Below, in pieces: positions 26,401 through 38,538 of a stretch of DNA of 64,000 nt. The notes beneath the pieces are model-generated. The model was not told where the DNA came from. It searched no databases and was given only the letters and a program-made list of their open reading frames with translations. This DNA is from Progne subis subis (Eukaryota; Chordata; Aves; Passeriformes; Hirundinidae). Every line of letters starts with the position of its first letter. Position 1 is the stretch's first letter. The stretch lies in NCBI GenBank assembly GCA_022316685.1, contig JAKJHU010000030.1:16138018-16202017 (forward strand), given 5' to 3'. Position numbers and translations under genes: made by a program.

Positions 26401-29400
26401 AGCTTGCTACAGGTCAGCCTGAAAGAGTTGACAGCTCTTGGAAAGGCTTTGCAAAACATTTCAGTGTTAAACAACTGTAGCTTTGACTACTAAATGCCTT
26501 TGTTTATCTGGGCAAACATCCAGAACTCATACAAAATAATTATCTACTGACACACAGACTGTTTTCATGCAAGCCTTAGACATACACATAGCCATATCAG
26601 ATCCTTATTACTTCTCTCAGAACTGCCCTGTAGAGATGATTGTTGCCTTTGAACAAGGTTAATGAATGCTTAATCCTGAACCTAATGGAAACTCTGTTCT
26701 TGAGTTAGGATTGTTCAAATAAGACACCCTATTTTACTACTGAGAAACAAGTCAGGAGGAGATATTTACAAATTCTGTAAATCTGACACTATCCCACTGA
26801 TTCTTCCCAAATTTTTAAGTGGATGATGGAATGACGTAAGACAGAATATGTTGCATTATTTGTTGCTTCCAGATACTCCTGTTACATTCATTCTACTGTG
26901 TCTGTGTAATAGCAATAGTCCATACTGAACAGTTCATATCCCCTTCCAAATCTTTGTGACTAATATTCTGCGGAAGAATGATGCACTGGGAACATGGCGT
27001 TTTTATCTTGTATTTTTTAGCTTACTATTTGGAAAAGCTGAGGGCTCTCCAATGCCAGCTGAATAACATTTCCTTCATTTCTAACACTCCACATGGTATA
27101 CTGTTTTTGTGCTGTTTTATGCAGCCTTACTGCATTCCAGGGATGGCACATGAAGCGCTTACAGCTTAGGGGTGTCTGTATGCTGTAAGCACATTATGAA
27201 AGGGTCTGAAAACGCTCTTAGAAGATATATAAAGACAATGCAGCCCAGTGTGTGAACCACTGGCAGAAAATCTAGGACACTTGGCTTTTTTTCTTAGGTC
27301 TGCCACAGGCTTCTCATGTGAATTTTGTCAGAGAAATCACTTCACTTATCAGCCTCTGATTGTTCCATCTGCTGCAGATTGGCTTAAGACCTCTGCTGCT
27401 TAGCACAGTACTAAAAATGATGTGTCAGCTTTTCAGATGGGTCCTCTGTACATGGCATCACTAATAAAAACTTTTTAGGGGTCCATGATCATGTTGATTT
27501 TTTTATTTTTTAAATTTCTTGAATTTAATACAACATTATTAACATAGTCATTATTACTGTTAAATTTTAGACTTAGATATCTTTTAGAGATACAGTTCCA
27601 TTTTCATTGCTTTTCACTCAGAAAAATGTTCCCTTTTGAAAACTACCAGTTGTTATCAATAAGATACCAACTGCCCTGGGTGAAGAAGCCATCCAAAACC
27701 CTCACAATACTGAATTCCCACTAAATATATGCAACAGCTGCACTGTTGATGCAAAAGACCTAATGAAAATATGACATGAGAAAGAAAACCAACTGCTGTG
27801 TACTGTGTAGTAAAGACAAATGTCTTTATAACCTTGAAATTGTATTATTTTCTGTTGAGGGAAAGAGCATGACTACAACCTGCCTTGCATTTTTTTTCTC
27901 ACACATACAATTGCCATGCTGGGCAGAAGAAAGACATATGTGAATCATGTGAGAAAAATTTTAGAAGTCCAGATAATTGTCAAGACAATTAAAACAGGGC
28001 AAAAGCAGGTCATAACTAGTCTGAGCTACTATTTGTTCAAACTATCCAAAGACAAGTTTAAGAAGAGAATAAGCTACCTTCAGGGCAAGGGTAGGATGGA
28101 TTTAGGTGTGCTTAGGATGCTTGTCATTCTCAGATAAAGAAATAACTAAAAGGGCTGTAGCCAATATCAGCCAAATACTTGGCTGGGATTCCAAGACCCA
28201 CGTGAATACACAAGGGTGGAGGGAGCCATTGGATTTCATTTCCCGGTCTCTTCTGTGAGAGCTGTGGATGTTAGAGATGTTTCAGTCAGCTGGATAAACG
28301 TTAATACCATGGGAAAGCTCTGTCTCAGGTATAAGACTTTCAAGATATAGCTTCAGTATGCAAATGAGGTAGAGTTACAAACTATTAGAATGGGATTTGT
28401 GACCATCTCCTGTGGGCCCTACTTAGCAGCTAGGAAATCTAAACCCTTTCCTGACATGATTTTCATTGAATCAAACAACCCAACAGAGCAATGTACTGAG
28501 ATAGCTGTTGGGATCATATTTGTGTAGAACTTGCAGGACTTTTTTTCTAGGAACTATGAGACACATTCCACCAAATGGCCATTGCACAAAGCTCACATTG
28601 ATAAAAAGTCAACATTTTTATTCTGGTAAAAATTCCTTCCATCTTGAAAACTTAAAAAAGTTTACAGCCATTTTTTTGGAAACTGACATGACTGGAAATG
28701 GTGCAGGATTTGTGTTGAAATTGCATGCAGATTGTATTATGCTCTATTTGAAGAGAAGTTTTATGAAATGTAATAATAAGTATGAATTTTTCAGACCTCA
28801 TTTCAGATTTGAATTAAGAAGCAGCAGTCTGAAGATCCAGCTTGCTGGTTACTTATTCAGGTTTTGCTCAGGTAGAGCCCCACTGCTGTAAATGTGGTGA
28901 CACCACTTCCAGCAAGGTAGATCAGAATGAGGTAAAGACATAGAAATGAAACCTGGAGGTATTCACCAGATGTGTGACCTGTCGAGTGTATGTCAAAGAT
29001 ATATCAGACATTAAGTAATAATGCATTACACAATCTCTTTTGTCTAAAAAGGAAAATTGCTGATTTACCATTCTGAGATATAGCCTTCCTCTAGAAATCA
29101 CAAAAATGAGAATACTTCTACCAATAAAGCATACCAGCTGTATTTATCAGTACAAAGAATACATCTCTTCAAATCCAGTTATTTTCCCATTTAGATTTGT
29201 TTGAAATCAACAAAAAAACCTAAGCTTGCTGTGTCATATCAGTACCTGGGATAAGATTTACTGGACATTCTACACAAAAGACATTGAAGTCATTACTTTT
29301 ACAGCATAAAAACATAAATAGTAATTGTAGAAATTATGTTAAATTATGTGGAATAGTATAAAGAAATCTAACATACTCCAAATTTATTCCTGTTACTGTT

Positions 29401-30148
29401 ATCGTAACAGATGACAATCTTTAGTTCTTCAGTCACTAACTTGTTTTGGCTTTTGAATGCAAAGGTCAGCTGATTATGATGCTATGGCAGGAGGGAAGGG
29501 AGAGAAAAATGAATGGGACATTTTTGCACTGGACAATAAAGATATTCTTAATCTCTGAGAAAATACATCATATTATGCTCTTAAGTTTCCTTACATAGTC
29601 AATATTTAGTTATTCATAAATAATCAAATGCTAATAATAGAGCAATTCAGCCATCAAACCAAGTCATACTCCAAGTAGGGAACATACTGTTTGAGTGCTG
29701 TAGGAAAAATCTGATCGCACTTAGAGAAGGTTATTTTTCCTCACAGAATGAACACTGTGGTGAGATGGGAGGTCATAAGTATATGCTGGGGATCAGCGTG
29801 GGCATAGTGAAGAGCTATTTATTCTGAAGGAAATAGTGGCATCAGAAAAAAATGATGTTATCTTTAAACACAATAAGGCTAGAAATAAAACATTTTCTAA
29901 ACTTCAGTGTAGTACGATACTGAAACTGTCTTTTAATAAGTCATCAAGTAAATCCACTGCAAAAAAAAATGGTTTATCGTTTTCTTGAAGTCACTCGAGT
30001 ATGATTGAATCTGAAGAACAGTTCTTCTCCTGGCAGAGTTTTGGTTCAGCACTTCCATATTACTACTTGGAAAAAAAGTCTGAAAATATGTCTGGGGATG
30101 TAAGTTTCTATATGAAGATGAGGGGTGTTAATTTTGAATATTGAAGAC
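23433..30148. other. Non-coding AT-rich DNA, no recognised gene
   Basis: About 6.7 kb in which I recognise no repeat, RNA gene or exon. The longest frame (about 28,508-28,891, plus strand, 127 codons) has no recognisable domain, and its composition is typical of chance frames in AT-rich DNA. It is among the longest stretches of this window without identifiable transposon sequence. Confidence 0.6.
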
Positions 30149-30745
30149 TGTTGTAGTTTAACCCCAGTCAGAACCCCAGCCCCACACAGCTGCTCACTCA
30201 CTCTGCCCTGGTGAGTGGGATGGTGGGATGGGGGGACAGAACCATAAGGGTAAAACTGAGAAAAATCATGGGTTGAGATAAAGACAATTTGACATGTAAA
30301 TCAAAAGTGACATGTGCCAGCAAAACCAAACAAGGAATTCATTCACAACTTCCCATGGACAGGCAGGTGCTCAGCCACCCCCAGGAAAGCAGGGCTCTAT
30401 CACACATAGCAGTGGCTTGGGAAGACAAACACTGTCACTCAAAATGTTCCCCAGTTCCTTCTTCTCACCACAGCTTTATGAGCTGAGCATGATGCCATGT
30501 GGTGTGGGATATTCCTTGGGTCAGCTGGGGTCAGCTGTCCTGGCTGTGTCCCCTCCCAGCTCCTTGTGCACCCCCAGCCTCCTTGCTGGTGGGTGAGGAG
30601 CAGAAAAGCCCTTGACTCTGTGTGAGCCCTGCTCAGGAGTAATAAAGCATCCCTGTATTACCACACTCTTTCCAGCACAAATCCAAAACACAGCCCCATG
30701 CAGCTACTATGGAGAAAATTAACTTTATCTCAGTCAAAACCATCA
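30149..30745 (+). mobile_element. Solo LTR of an avian endogenous retrovirus (copy 1, uninterrupted)
   Basis: It starts TGTTGTAGTTTAACCCCAG and ends ...CAAAACCATCA, so the TG...CA boundaries are conserved; length is about 597 bp. Internal landmarks shared with the second copy at 49,364 are 'gggttgagataaagacaat', 'aaggaattcattca', a TTTAT-type TATA region at about 30,474-30,484, 'gtcagctgtcctggctgtgtcccctccca' and 'tccttgtgcaccc'. No gag, pol or env follows, so it is a recombination-derived solo LTR. No matching target-site duplication was visible at its edges. The family is an avian ERVL-type LTR by recollection; the exact subfamily is not claimed. It keeps an AATAAA at 30,641-30,646, which may be secondary. 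Confidence 0.88.
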
Positions 30746-33700
30746 GGATTTTTTAATTTAGTTAATTATATTTAAATATCTTAGTAGAAGGGGACATAAA
30801 ATTGCAAGACAATAATTTTATACTGCACCAGTTCTGATTTATTTTCTTTATTATTCTGATTTAGTTTCTTTATTATTTTCTTTATTTTATAAACCTTATA
30901 TAAAGTTTCCTCCTAACCCTTTTGCTAAATTAATTCTGTATTCTTTCTTAGAAACAATTTTAATCTGAATTGTTTATTAAAAAGTACTGAGTGATACTAA
31001 ATAGCAAAAGAATAGATTTCATGAAAAACATCTGAAAACTGATTCATTCACTTAACTGGAACTTAGTGAAGTTCTGAAGTTTCACATCTGCAATTGATTA
31101 CTGGAGCATTTGGGGGTCACCAGTGATCAAAGGTTACATTGGACTCAAAACTTTGATTTGATATGCCAAACCCTTATAACATAAAATTCAGTGAAACTCT
31201 TGGAACTAGGTTGGTCTGAGATGAGATGAGATGATCTTACATGTCAAGTGACATCATTTGAAATGAGTGGAGTGATGACTGGTGCTTTCTTTTTAATTAG
31301 AAAATCCCTATTTCTAGAATAGATTTAGCTAGAGGTGCAGGTGACGCTGATAAATGCTTCAAAACAAAAATATTCAGGGAAAAGATGGTAGCTACATTAT
31401 TTTATTTTGAGATTTCCAGGTGTCATGAAGAGAAAGAAGAACTTCCAGTGGAAAACAGTAGAAAGATTTATATTCCCTGCACGGCTTAGAATAATAATGC
31501 ACAAAGAAAAGATGCTGGTTTTTTAGGCATACCATGGACCTTATTTCTTTTTCAGCTCAGTAGAAATAACAATACTTTTTAATATCAAATTATTTCTATT
31601 TGGGACCTAAATGAGTGTTAACTTTAAATCAATAGAGATACAGATTTTCTTTTAATTTTAATTTTTTTTTTTTTTTTTAGAAAATACAATTTTTTTCAAC
31701 AGTTCTGCCTTTAATCCTTAATTCTGTCTGTTCTGTTATGTTATTAGATGACACATTTAAGTTCAGTGAAATGTCCTGGGATATCAGAAGGGGCTGCATG
31801 TGAAAATGCAGTCTGTAGCTCAGACAGAGTGAACAGGTGATGATGATCAAGACTGACATTTCAACAATATTTATGTCCTCTGTGTGCATGGGAGATAATA
31901 AGAAAGAGAGTAGTAATAAGGGGCCAGGCTACTCCATATACAGGAAAAACCTGCTTAAAGGACAAAAAATTCCCATGGGTTTCCATTCACAACTGTTTCT
32001 TCAAAGTTATCTCACTGCGGGCAACAGGTTTTGCTGCTCTATTGAAATACCTATGGGTTCACCCTGATAAAGAAAGAGATGTGTCTCAACTTCAAATTTG
32101 CTTCCCAAGACCCTTTCGTCCTGTGCTGGCTTCCTCTGTTGGCAGCACAGCTCTTGCAAAGGCTGTGCTCCTGCAGGCTGCCGGGCATCAGATCCTTTTC
32201 TACATCTGAAGGTAAATCCAAGCACATCAGCTGTGTCCTAAGGACTTACATTGCTAGGTAAGATGAAATCAGAATTTTCCAGCTGATGAATCACAAGTGT
32301 GAGCCTCTAACCAAGAATTGCTACACAGGGAATAGCAATTCAATTGACAGACAGCAACTTATCTGGATTGTCTGTATTTTGTCCTTAGCCTCCCAACAAA
32401 AATACAGGGAATCGAGAAGTAAACATGTTCAGTAGATGTGGTCTTAACCCCTGGTTTCCTAAAGACTTGTGGGATCTTTCCTTTTGTTTTAGAGGCCCTG
32501 TTGGTTTTTTTACATGTTTGTCAGCAGTTAAAACTCTGAGACATTTTCTGTCCCTACAGGATTAATAACAGTGGGAGGATGTGAGGCCCCACAGGAGAGA
32601 GCCTGTTGATGTGACAGTTAAGGAAAATGCTGCAACATTAACTTCTCTGCCAAAAGTTTCAATCGGAGCCTACACTGCCAAGAACCCCTGAGGAACCATC
32701 TGACCATGGCACAAATTCATAGTAAGCCCAACCTTATTTGTTTCAGTAGTCACAGACTTAACTGTATGCTTACAGAAAACTTGTATGCAATCCCCAGATT
32801 ACTAGGTTTTCCAAAGCCCTCAGTATAGATCTCAGCCCTCTTCCCACAGTGCCAAAAGAAATTTTTATCACTAGGTTCAAGAGAAACTTGTAAAACACAG
32901 ATTATAGTAGCACTCAATTGCCTTACAAAAACTTTGAACTCATGAAAATAATCAAATCAGACATAATTTGTATAACCTGATTTGAATTGCACTTGTGCTG
33001 CAGGAGGTTTTTCAGCCTAAGCATGAGGTGGTGGATGCACATGTATTATTTGCATGGGCAAGCAATAGTTTATATTCTTATAACCTAGTTTATCTTCACA
33101 TTCAACTTTTTAACTGGCTCTCTCTTTGCTCAGTGGTGAACCTGCAGGATTGGTTGGTAGCAAATGGCAAATTAAAGACAACACCAACAAAAGGTCAGAA
33201 GTATGTTGACCCAGAGCTATTCCATATCCAATCCAGAGACTTCCTCTTGCTTCATTTACTCAGAGGAACTAAAAGCAGGTGAAGGTAGAGTAGTGTGCAA
33301 TGGATGACATTGAAAACACGCTTGAAAATGAAGTCTTGAATGAGTAGTTCTGGCTTGATTGTCCTTGGTCTGCTGGGCATTGACCTGTTTTATCTGAAGT
33401 AAACCTGGAAAGAACCATTCTGAGCTAAGGAAAAATAACATTATGGAAATGCCAAGTTACTTATTCCTATTAATATTGTATGGCAAATCAGAGCAAGCAG
33501 AGCAAAAATATAGAATAGAAGTATCCAACAATAGTTTCAGGTTGTCCTCTGGTGCCTTTTGTTAATCATCTACAGTGGTTTGCTTCCTTCTGGTTAGTGC
33601 ACTGTATTGTCTGTGTGCTGTAAACAGGTAGCAAATCAGACTTTGCTGTGCTGTGTGTAAGTGTAGAAGGCTCCAATAAGTCTGAGACATAATCGTACTA

Positions 33701-33973
33701 ATTCTAAGCAATTGCTTAAAGAAAATAATTAAATGTATTTCTTATTTTTAAGACACTTTCCATTTTGTTGAACCAATAAATTTTGATGTGTGTGAACATA
33801 AGGATCTAGTATGCACATTATATCACCCTTCTTGTCTTTTTTAGAAGGTAGAAATATGTTGAGGAAAAGACCATTTTAAATGTTCTTGGTGGCTGTTCTG
33901 AGACATTTGTCCCTGACCCAATCTAATCTCTGCTCTCACAGAGAAGGTACCATCTTATGTTCACAGGTCTGTA
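30746..33973. other. Non-coding AT-rich DNA, no recognised gene
   Basis: No recognised gene or repeat. It contains a T17-type run at about 31,663-31,679. Frames at about 32,995-33,282 and 31,837-32,067 have no recognisable products. Confidence 0.65.
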
Positions 33974-34483
33974 CAATCATAGAATAGTTTGGGTTGGAAG
34001 GGATCTTAATAATTGTCTCATTCCAATCGCTCTGCTATGGGCAGGGACACTTTCTACTTGAACAGGTTGCTCTGAGCCCCATCCAATCTGGCCCTGAACA
34101 TTTCCAGGGATGGGGCAGCCACAGCTTCTCTGGGCAACCTGTGCCAGCGCCTCACTGCCCCCACAGTAAAGAAATGCTTGCAGCTAACCTAACCCTACCC
34201 TCTTTTATTTTAAAGCTATCCCACCTAGTCCTATCACTCCATGTACTTGTGGGCAGTCCCTCTCCGGTTTTCTTGTTGCCCCTTCAGGTACTGGAAAGTG
34301 CTGTAAAGTCTTCCCAGAGCCTTCCCTCCTTGAGGCTGAACAGCCACAGCTCCCTCAGGCTGTCCTTGCAGGAGAGGTGCTCCAGCCCTCTGATCACCTA
34401 TGCCACTCTCCTCTGGGTCCATGTCCTTCTCATGTTGGAGAACCCAGAGCTGAACACAGGAATCCTGGTGTGGAGTATCTGCA
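33974..34483 (-). mobile_element. CR1 non-LTR retrotransposon, 5'-truncated
   Basis: The left edge is a CR1 3' tail on the reverse strand ('aatcatagaatagtttgggttggaagggatctt'). Next come the familiar 3' blocks 'ctgctatgggcagggacac', 'ccagggatggggcagcc' and 'cctgtgccagcgcctcac'. The minus-strand frame retains ORF2 C-terminal codons such as FQYLKGQQENR-like residues at about 34,270-34,300. The element stops at an AT-rich microsatellite. This is a typical short, 5'-truncated CR1 insertion. A 166-codon plus-strand frame over it is antisense noise. Confidence 0.93.
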
Positions 34484-34548
34484 GATATATATAGATGTAT
34501 ATGGATATATATGGGTATATGGATATATATGGATATATAGATAAATAC
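34484..34548. repeat. (ATATGG)-like AT-rich microsatellite
   Basis: Imperfect repeat built from 'gatatatatggatatat' and 'gtatatggatat' units. It abuts the truncated 5' end of the neighbouring CR1, so it either marks the insertion target or expanded afterwards. Confidence 0.8.
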
Positions 34549-37500
34549 AGGCAGTGGAGTTGAAAGATAAATTTAAAACTTTGTGAGTAAACCCACAGTG
34601 TAAACCAGTCTGTTCAGAAAGGAATTTTATTTTTCTTGAAAACTAAAAGCTTTCTTGTTAACAGGTAGTATACAGTGAACATTTCTTTCTTTCCATAGTA
34701 CTTTTTTTAAAGTGAGAGTTTAAGTGTTAAAGTAACTGTAACATGAGAATGTCCATTGAATAAGTGTGCAAGATGTGCAGAGACACAATTTTTCAGTGTC
34801 AGAAATCTGCATTTTTGTCATTCCTCAGTTCAGACGCACATACAAAGAAAGGGCAAATTAGATTTAACACTGGATTCAAATGCGTACTTTTGACTTTGCC
34901 TCAGTAACTTATTATTTTCCAATATGTGCATTTCCCCCAGCTTTAAAGTACTCAGACTATCTCCATCTACTGAAATGGTCCCTTTACTTTCTAGTAAATA
35001 TTTTGACTATGATTTTTTTTTAGAATGAAAACACACACAACACAGATGATTACGTTTTATCCGGTGGTCATCTAATGTCACAGTCTGGTTTGAATGCAGT
35101 TGGTACCAGACTATAACACACACTGCACTAATTTAACTTAACAGTCTTAGGGGGAAAACATGCTTTCTTTCACATACAAACAAATGAAGGCTGTGAGAAC
35201 CACAAACACAAAATGTTAATGACTGCATTATGTCAATAGAAATATTGATCAGGAAAGGTCTTTGTGTACTTTAAGGAAAAAGTCTTCCTCAACTAGTACT
35301 TTTTTCTTGTCTAATGGAAGGAGGGGAAGGAAAGTAAGTGTACATTTTAAAGAAGAGAGTAAACACAACTTTTATGGGTTAAGGGATGTGCATTAAGAAA
35401 ACAGCTAGTAAAACATCCTAACTTTTAGATATCTAGGAAGATTACTGCCAGCATAAATATCCTTAGTGTAGGAAACAATCCTAACTCTGTTTAAGTCCCT
35501 ATCTCTCTATGGACTAAATGTATTCACATGTCAAACTGATATTGTTTTCTTTTTCACAGTCTTTATTTCATCAGACAACATGTGGTAATTTAGAAATAAT
35601 AAATGTTTTTGCAAAAATATTCATTAGAACCTCTTTGTGCAAGGAGTGTTATTTCTTTGTTTAGACTACTTTTTTATCAAAGATTTTTCTATTGAGATTA
35701 CCTCACATGGTCTTCAAATTTCTCTTCATGGAGTGAATTCATTGTCTGCTTCAGGCGACTAAAACTGTGTAGAGTCTAGAAGGTGGAAAATTATTGTAAT
35801 TTGATCAGCCTCAAGGATGGAAGTAAATCTGGTTTTATCCTCTGGATATTTGCCATGCTATGTGACAGATTTTGAACAATATTGTGCTCTCCAGTGAGAG
35901 AGAGATGGTATGGGGGAAAAGAGGAGTCATGTAAATCGTGGAGACTTCTTAGCTGGAAAATCCAACAAGGACAGTTGCACAGAGGCATCAGGACTGCTTC
36001 AGCAGGTGCCTGAGCAGCAGATTACTGGATGCTGGAATACGTGCAGTGCAGTATTTCTGGATATGCTTTTTGTACTATTTCTGAGAAAGTGCCAGGAGAA
36101 GAGACCAGGCAATCCCTTGGGCTGACTTGTGCTGGCTGTTCTTGTAGTTTTAAGAATAAAGCAAAGGGGTTCCAAAAAGTCTATGCTGCTGCAGGTGAAG
36201 ACTTTGCTGCGTGATTGGCATTCTCCCCACTTTGGTGCTGATAGTATGTTTTGTGCATCATTGTATCCTACACAGAGCAGAAAAAGAGTTGGAAAGGAGA
36301 AGCTGTAGTAGAACAGTAGTTCTATAACACAAGAGCTTTTCTGTCCCCCTCTGCCCCCCTAAAACACCCCAGAACTGAGAAGTGCTGGCACTGGATTTCC
36401 TATTTATCCCACGTCTGTGTTTTATTTCCCCTCTGTCTTCCTAGCACTTGCCTGAGGGTATTTCCTCGTTTGTAACTTTCTTTGTAACTTTCCAAGAGTA
36501 AATCTAGCTTCCTTTTCCCTTGCAGATGCTGCTCTTTCTAGAAGGATATTCACTTGTTTCCCGTTTTTTGGGAAAACTGGGGAAAATGGCTGATCTTTTC
36601 TCCTGCTTCTGTATTCAGAGTCTGTATGGTATCAGCCTGGAGGCTGAAACAGCAGATTGACTCCACACCCCAGGACTTCCAGAGAATCTGAGCCCTGCCA
36701 CCTGCACCCAAAACCAGACAAGGCTGCCTGAGACTGATATCAGACTGCAGGTCTGAGAGCTCTGCAATCCGAATGGTGCCAGAACAAAATTAAACCAGAG
36801 TGTGACAAAGTGGCATACCTTGTAGCGAAGACATAGTTAAAGCATTTATTCATCCTGATTTTGCAAGGTATTTATCTCTTGCCATAGCAGCCTCAAGCAT
36901 TTTCATGTTGGCATTTCTTGTATAAAACGTACAAAACACTGCCTTTTTTGTTGTTGTTGTTTTTTTTGTTTTTTTTTTTAATGAACACTGGATTTTTGCT
37001 CCTGATGTGCACACAGTTTGATTATAGCTCCACTGGGGGAGTCTGAGAGCCCATGGGTTAAAAATTATAATTAAATACTCAAGATTGCAATAATCACATG
37101 TAATTTTATTAGGTGGCCCCCTCAATTCAATTTCTTCTCTGCAAGAGGGATTCTCACTCACTCACTCTATGCATATGCAATTATGTATGAGAATTAGTTA
37201 CAGTATCTTCTGCAGAGATTTAATCCTTCAACTTTCCCCGCAAAAGGAAAACGCAAGAACACAGCATCTCTGTATAACGTGTTAGCCACTACTCTGAAGA
37301 GAATTTTGTTCAGAAATATAAAAAACCCTTCCAATTTCAGCCCAACATGAGCCAAAGTTCTGTGTGCCATTAGCACAAACCAGAGTCACTCTCCCACTCA
37401 TGGAAACAAGTGATACCTCTGCATCCCTTTGTACTAATTGCCAGGCCTGGGGAGTGGACGTGGTGGTGGCTTAAGTTCTTAATGCAATTTCATTTTTATT

Positions 37501-38501
37501 CTTGCCTTTGCAAGTCTCCCCTCTCATAGAAACGCTGTTAGCCAAAGAGTGTACAGAGGATATATGTTTGAAATGCAAGATATTATTAAAATATCCTTTG
37601 ATGTTATTTTTAGAGGCTGATGGTTGATTCTTAAATATATTTGTTAGGATCCTTATAAAGTTTTGGTACTCAAAAGATTAATAAAATTACTCCTTAGTTA
37701 TTTTAGTTCTCTTTGTCCCACAATACCCTTCATTTGCCCCCACACTTCATATACATTTACTGTCCTGTTTAAATAAAAGTGTTTTACCTGTGTAACCCAT
37801 TAGTATTGAGGATGTAGAAGCCTACACTACAGCTTCTGTTTCTGTGAAGCTGATATGGATAAGCTTTGTTGTGGTTTTATTTTTTTTTTTTTTTACTCTA
37901 GAAAGAAAAGTTAAAAAGAACATCTGTGAGAATCCACTTCCACATGAAAATTACTTTGGTTTTGTTTTCTTTGTTAAAAAAATTTGGTCGAAAATCTGCC
38001 TTTCTGCAAAGTTGTGGGGTTTTCTTTGTTTGGTTTTTTTTTTTTACAAAATTGAATTTCTTTTTCTTTTCTTATTTTCTTTGGCTTGTCTGCTTGTTGA
38101 GACAGTTCAGTCTGCTTGTTGCCAATGGATTTCCAGTGTGAACTATCATGATTTAAACTATAATAAGAACTAATTTTGATAAGGCATAAGTGTAATGGTG
38201 AAATTGATGTCATCGAAACAGACCACCTGGGCAAGGTATGATCTTACATAAATTTCTTGTAAATTAAAAATTTTATTGTATCTTTTTATGTATAAGCCAC
38301 CACTAATACAACTCAATATGTCTATTTGGTTAATCCTCAGAAATTTTGGTATGGAAGAGGTAAATGAACAGGCCTCTTTAAAGCACTGAATTTCAGGTGG
38401 ATGTTAGGCTGGAATTTTTCCATCACCAAGAGAAATCACTCTGTAAGCTGGTCTGGAAATAGATCTGTCATAAATGATACATATTAGTTAGAAAACAAGC
38501 A

Positions 38502-38502
<1 letters not shown>
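34549..38502. other. Non-coding AT-rich DNA, no recognised gene
   Basis: No repeat family or exon was recognised. Simple T-rich and (TTG)n-like patches lie at about 36,945-36,980, and T runs at about 37,868-37,892 and 38,034-38,046. Frames through them are low-complexity F-rich artefacts. Confidence 0.65.
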
Positions 38503-38537
<35 letters not shown>

Positions 38538-38538
38538 A
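38503..38538. repeat. (TTTA)n microsatellite
   Basis: Short, imperfect TTTA tetranucleotide repeat, four to five clean units with T-rich interruptions. Confidence 0.85.

Noticed and set aside
29390..29410. Inverted repeat CTGTTAC...GTAACAG with a 7-nt loop
   Set aside because: Seven-base arms are expected by chance many times in 64 kb. Nothing around it suggests a hairpin RNA or a regulatory site.
33994..34494. 166-codon plus-strand frame
   Set aside because: Antisense reading of a CR1. The true coding direction is minus, and that frame is broken.
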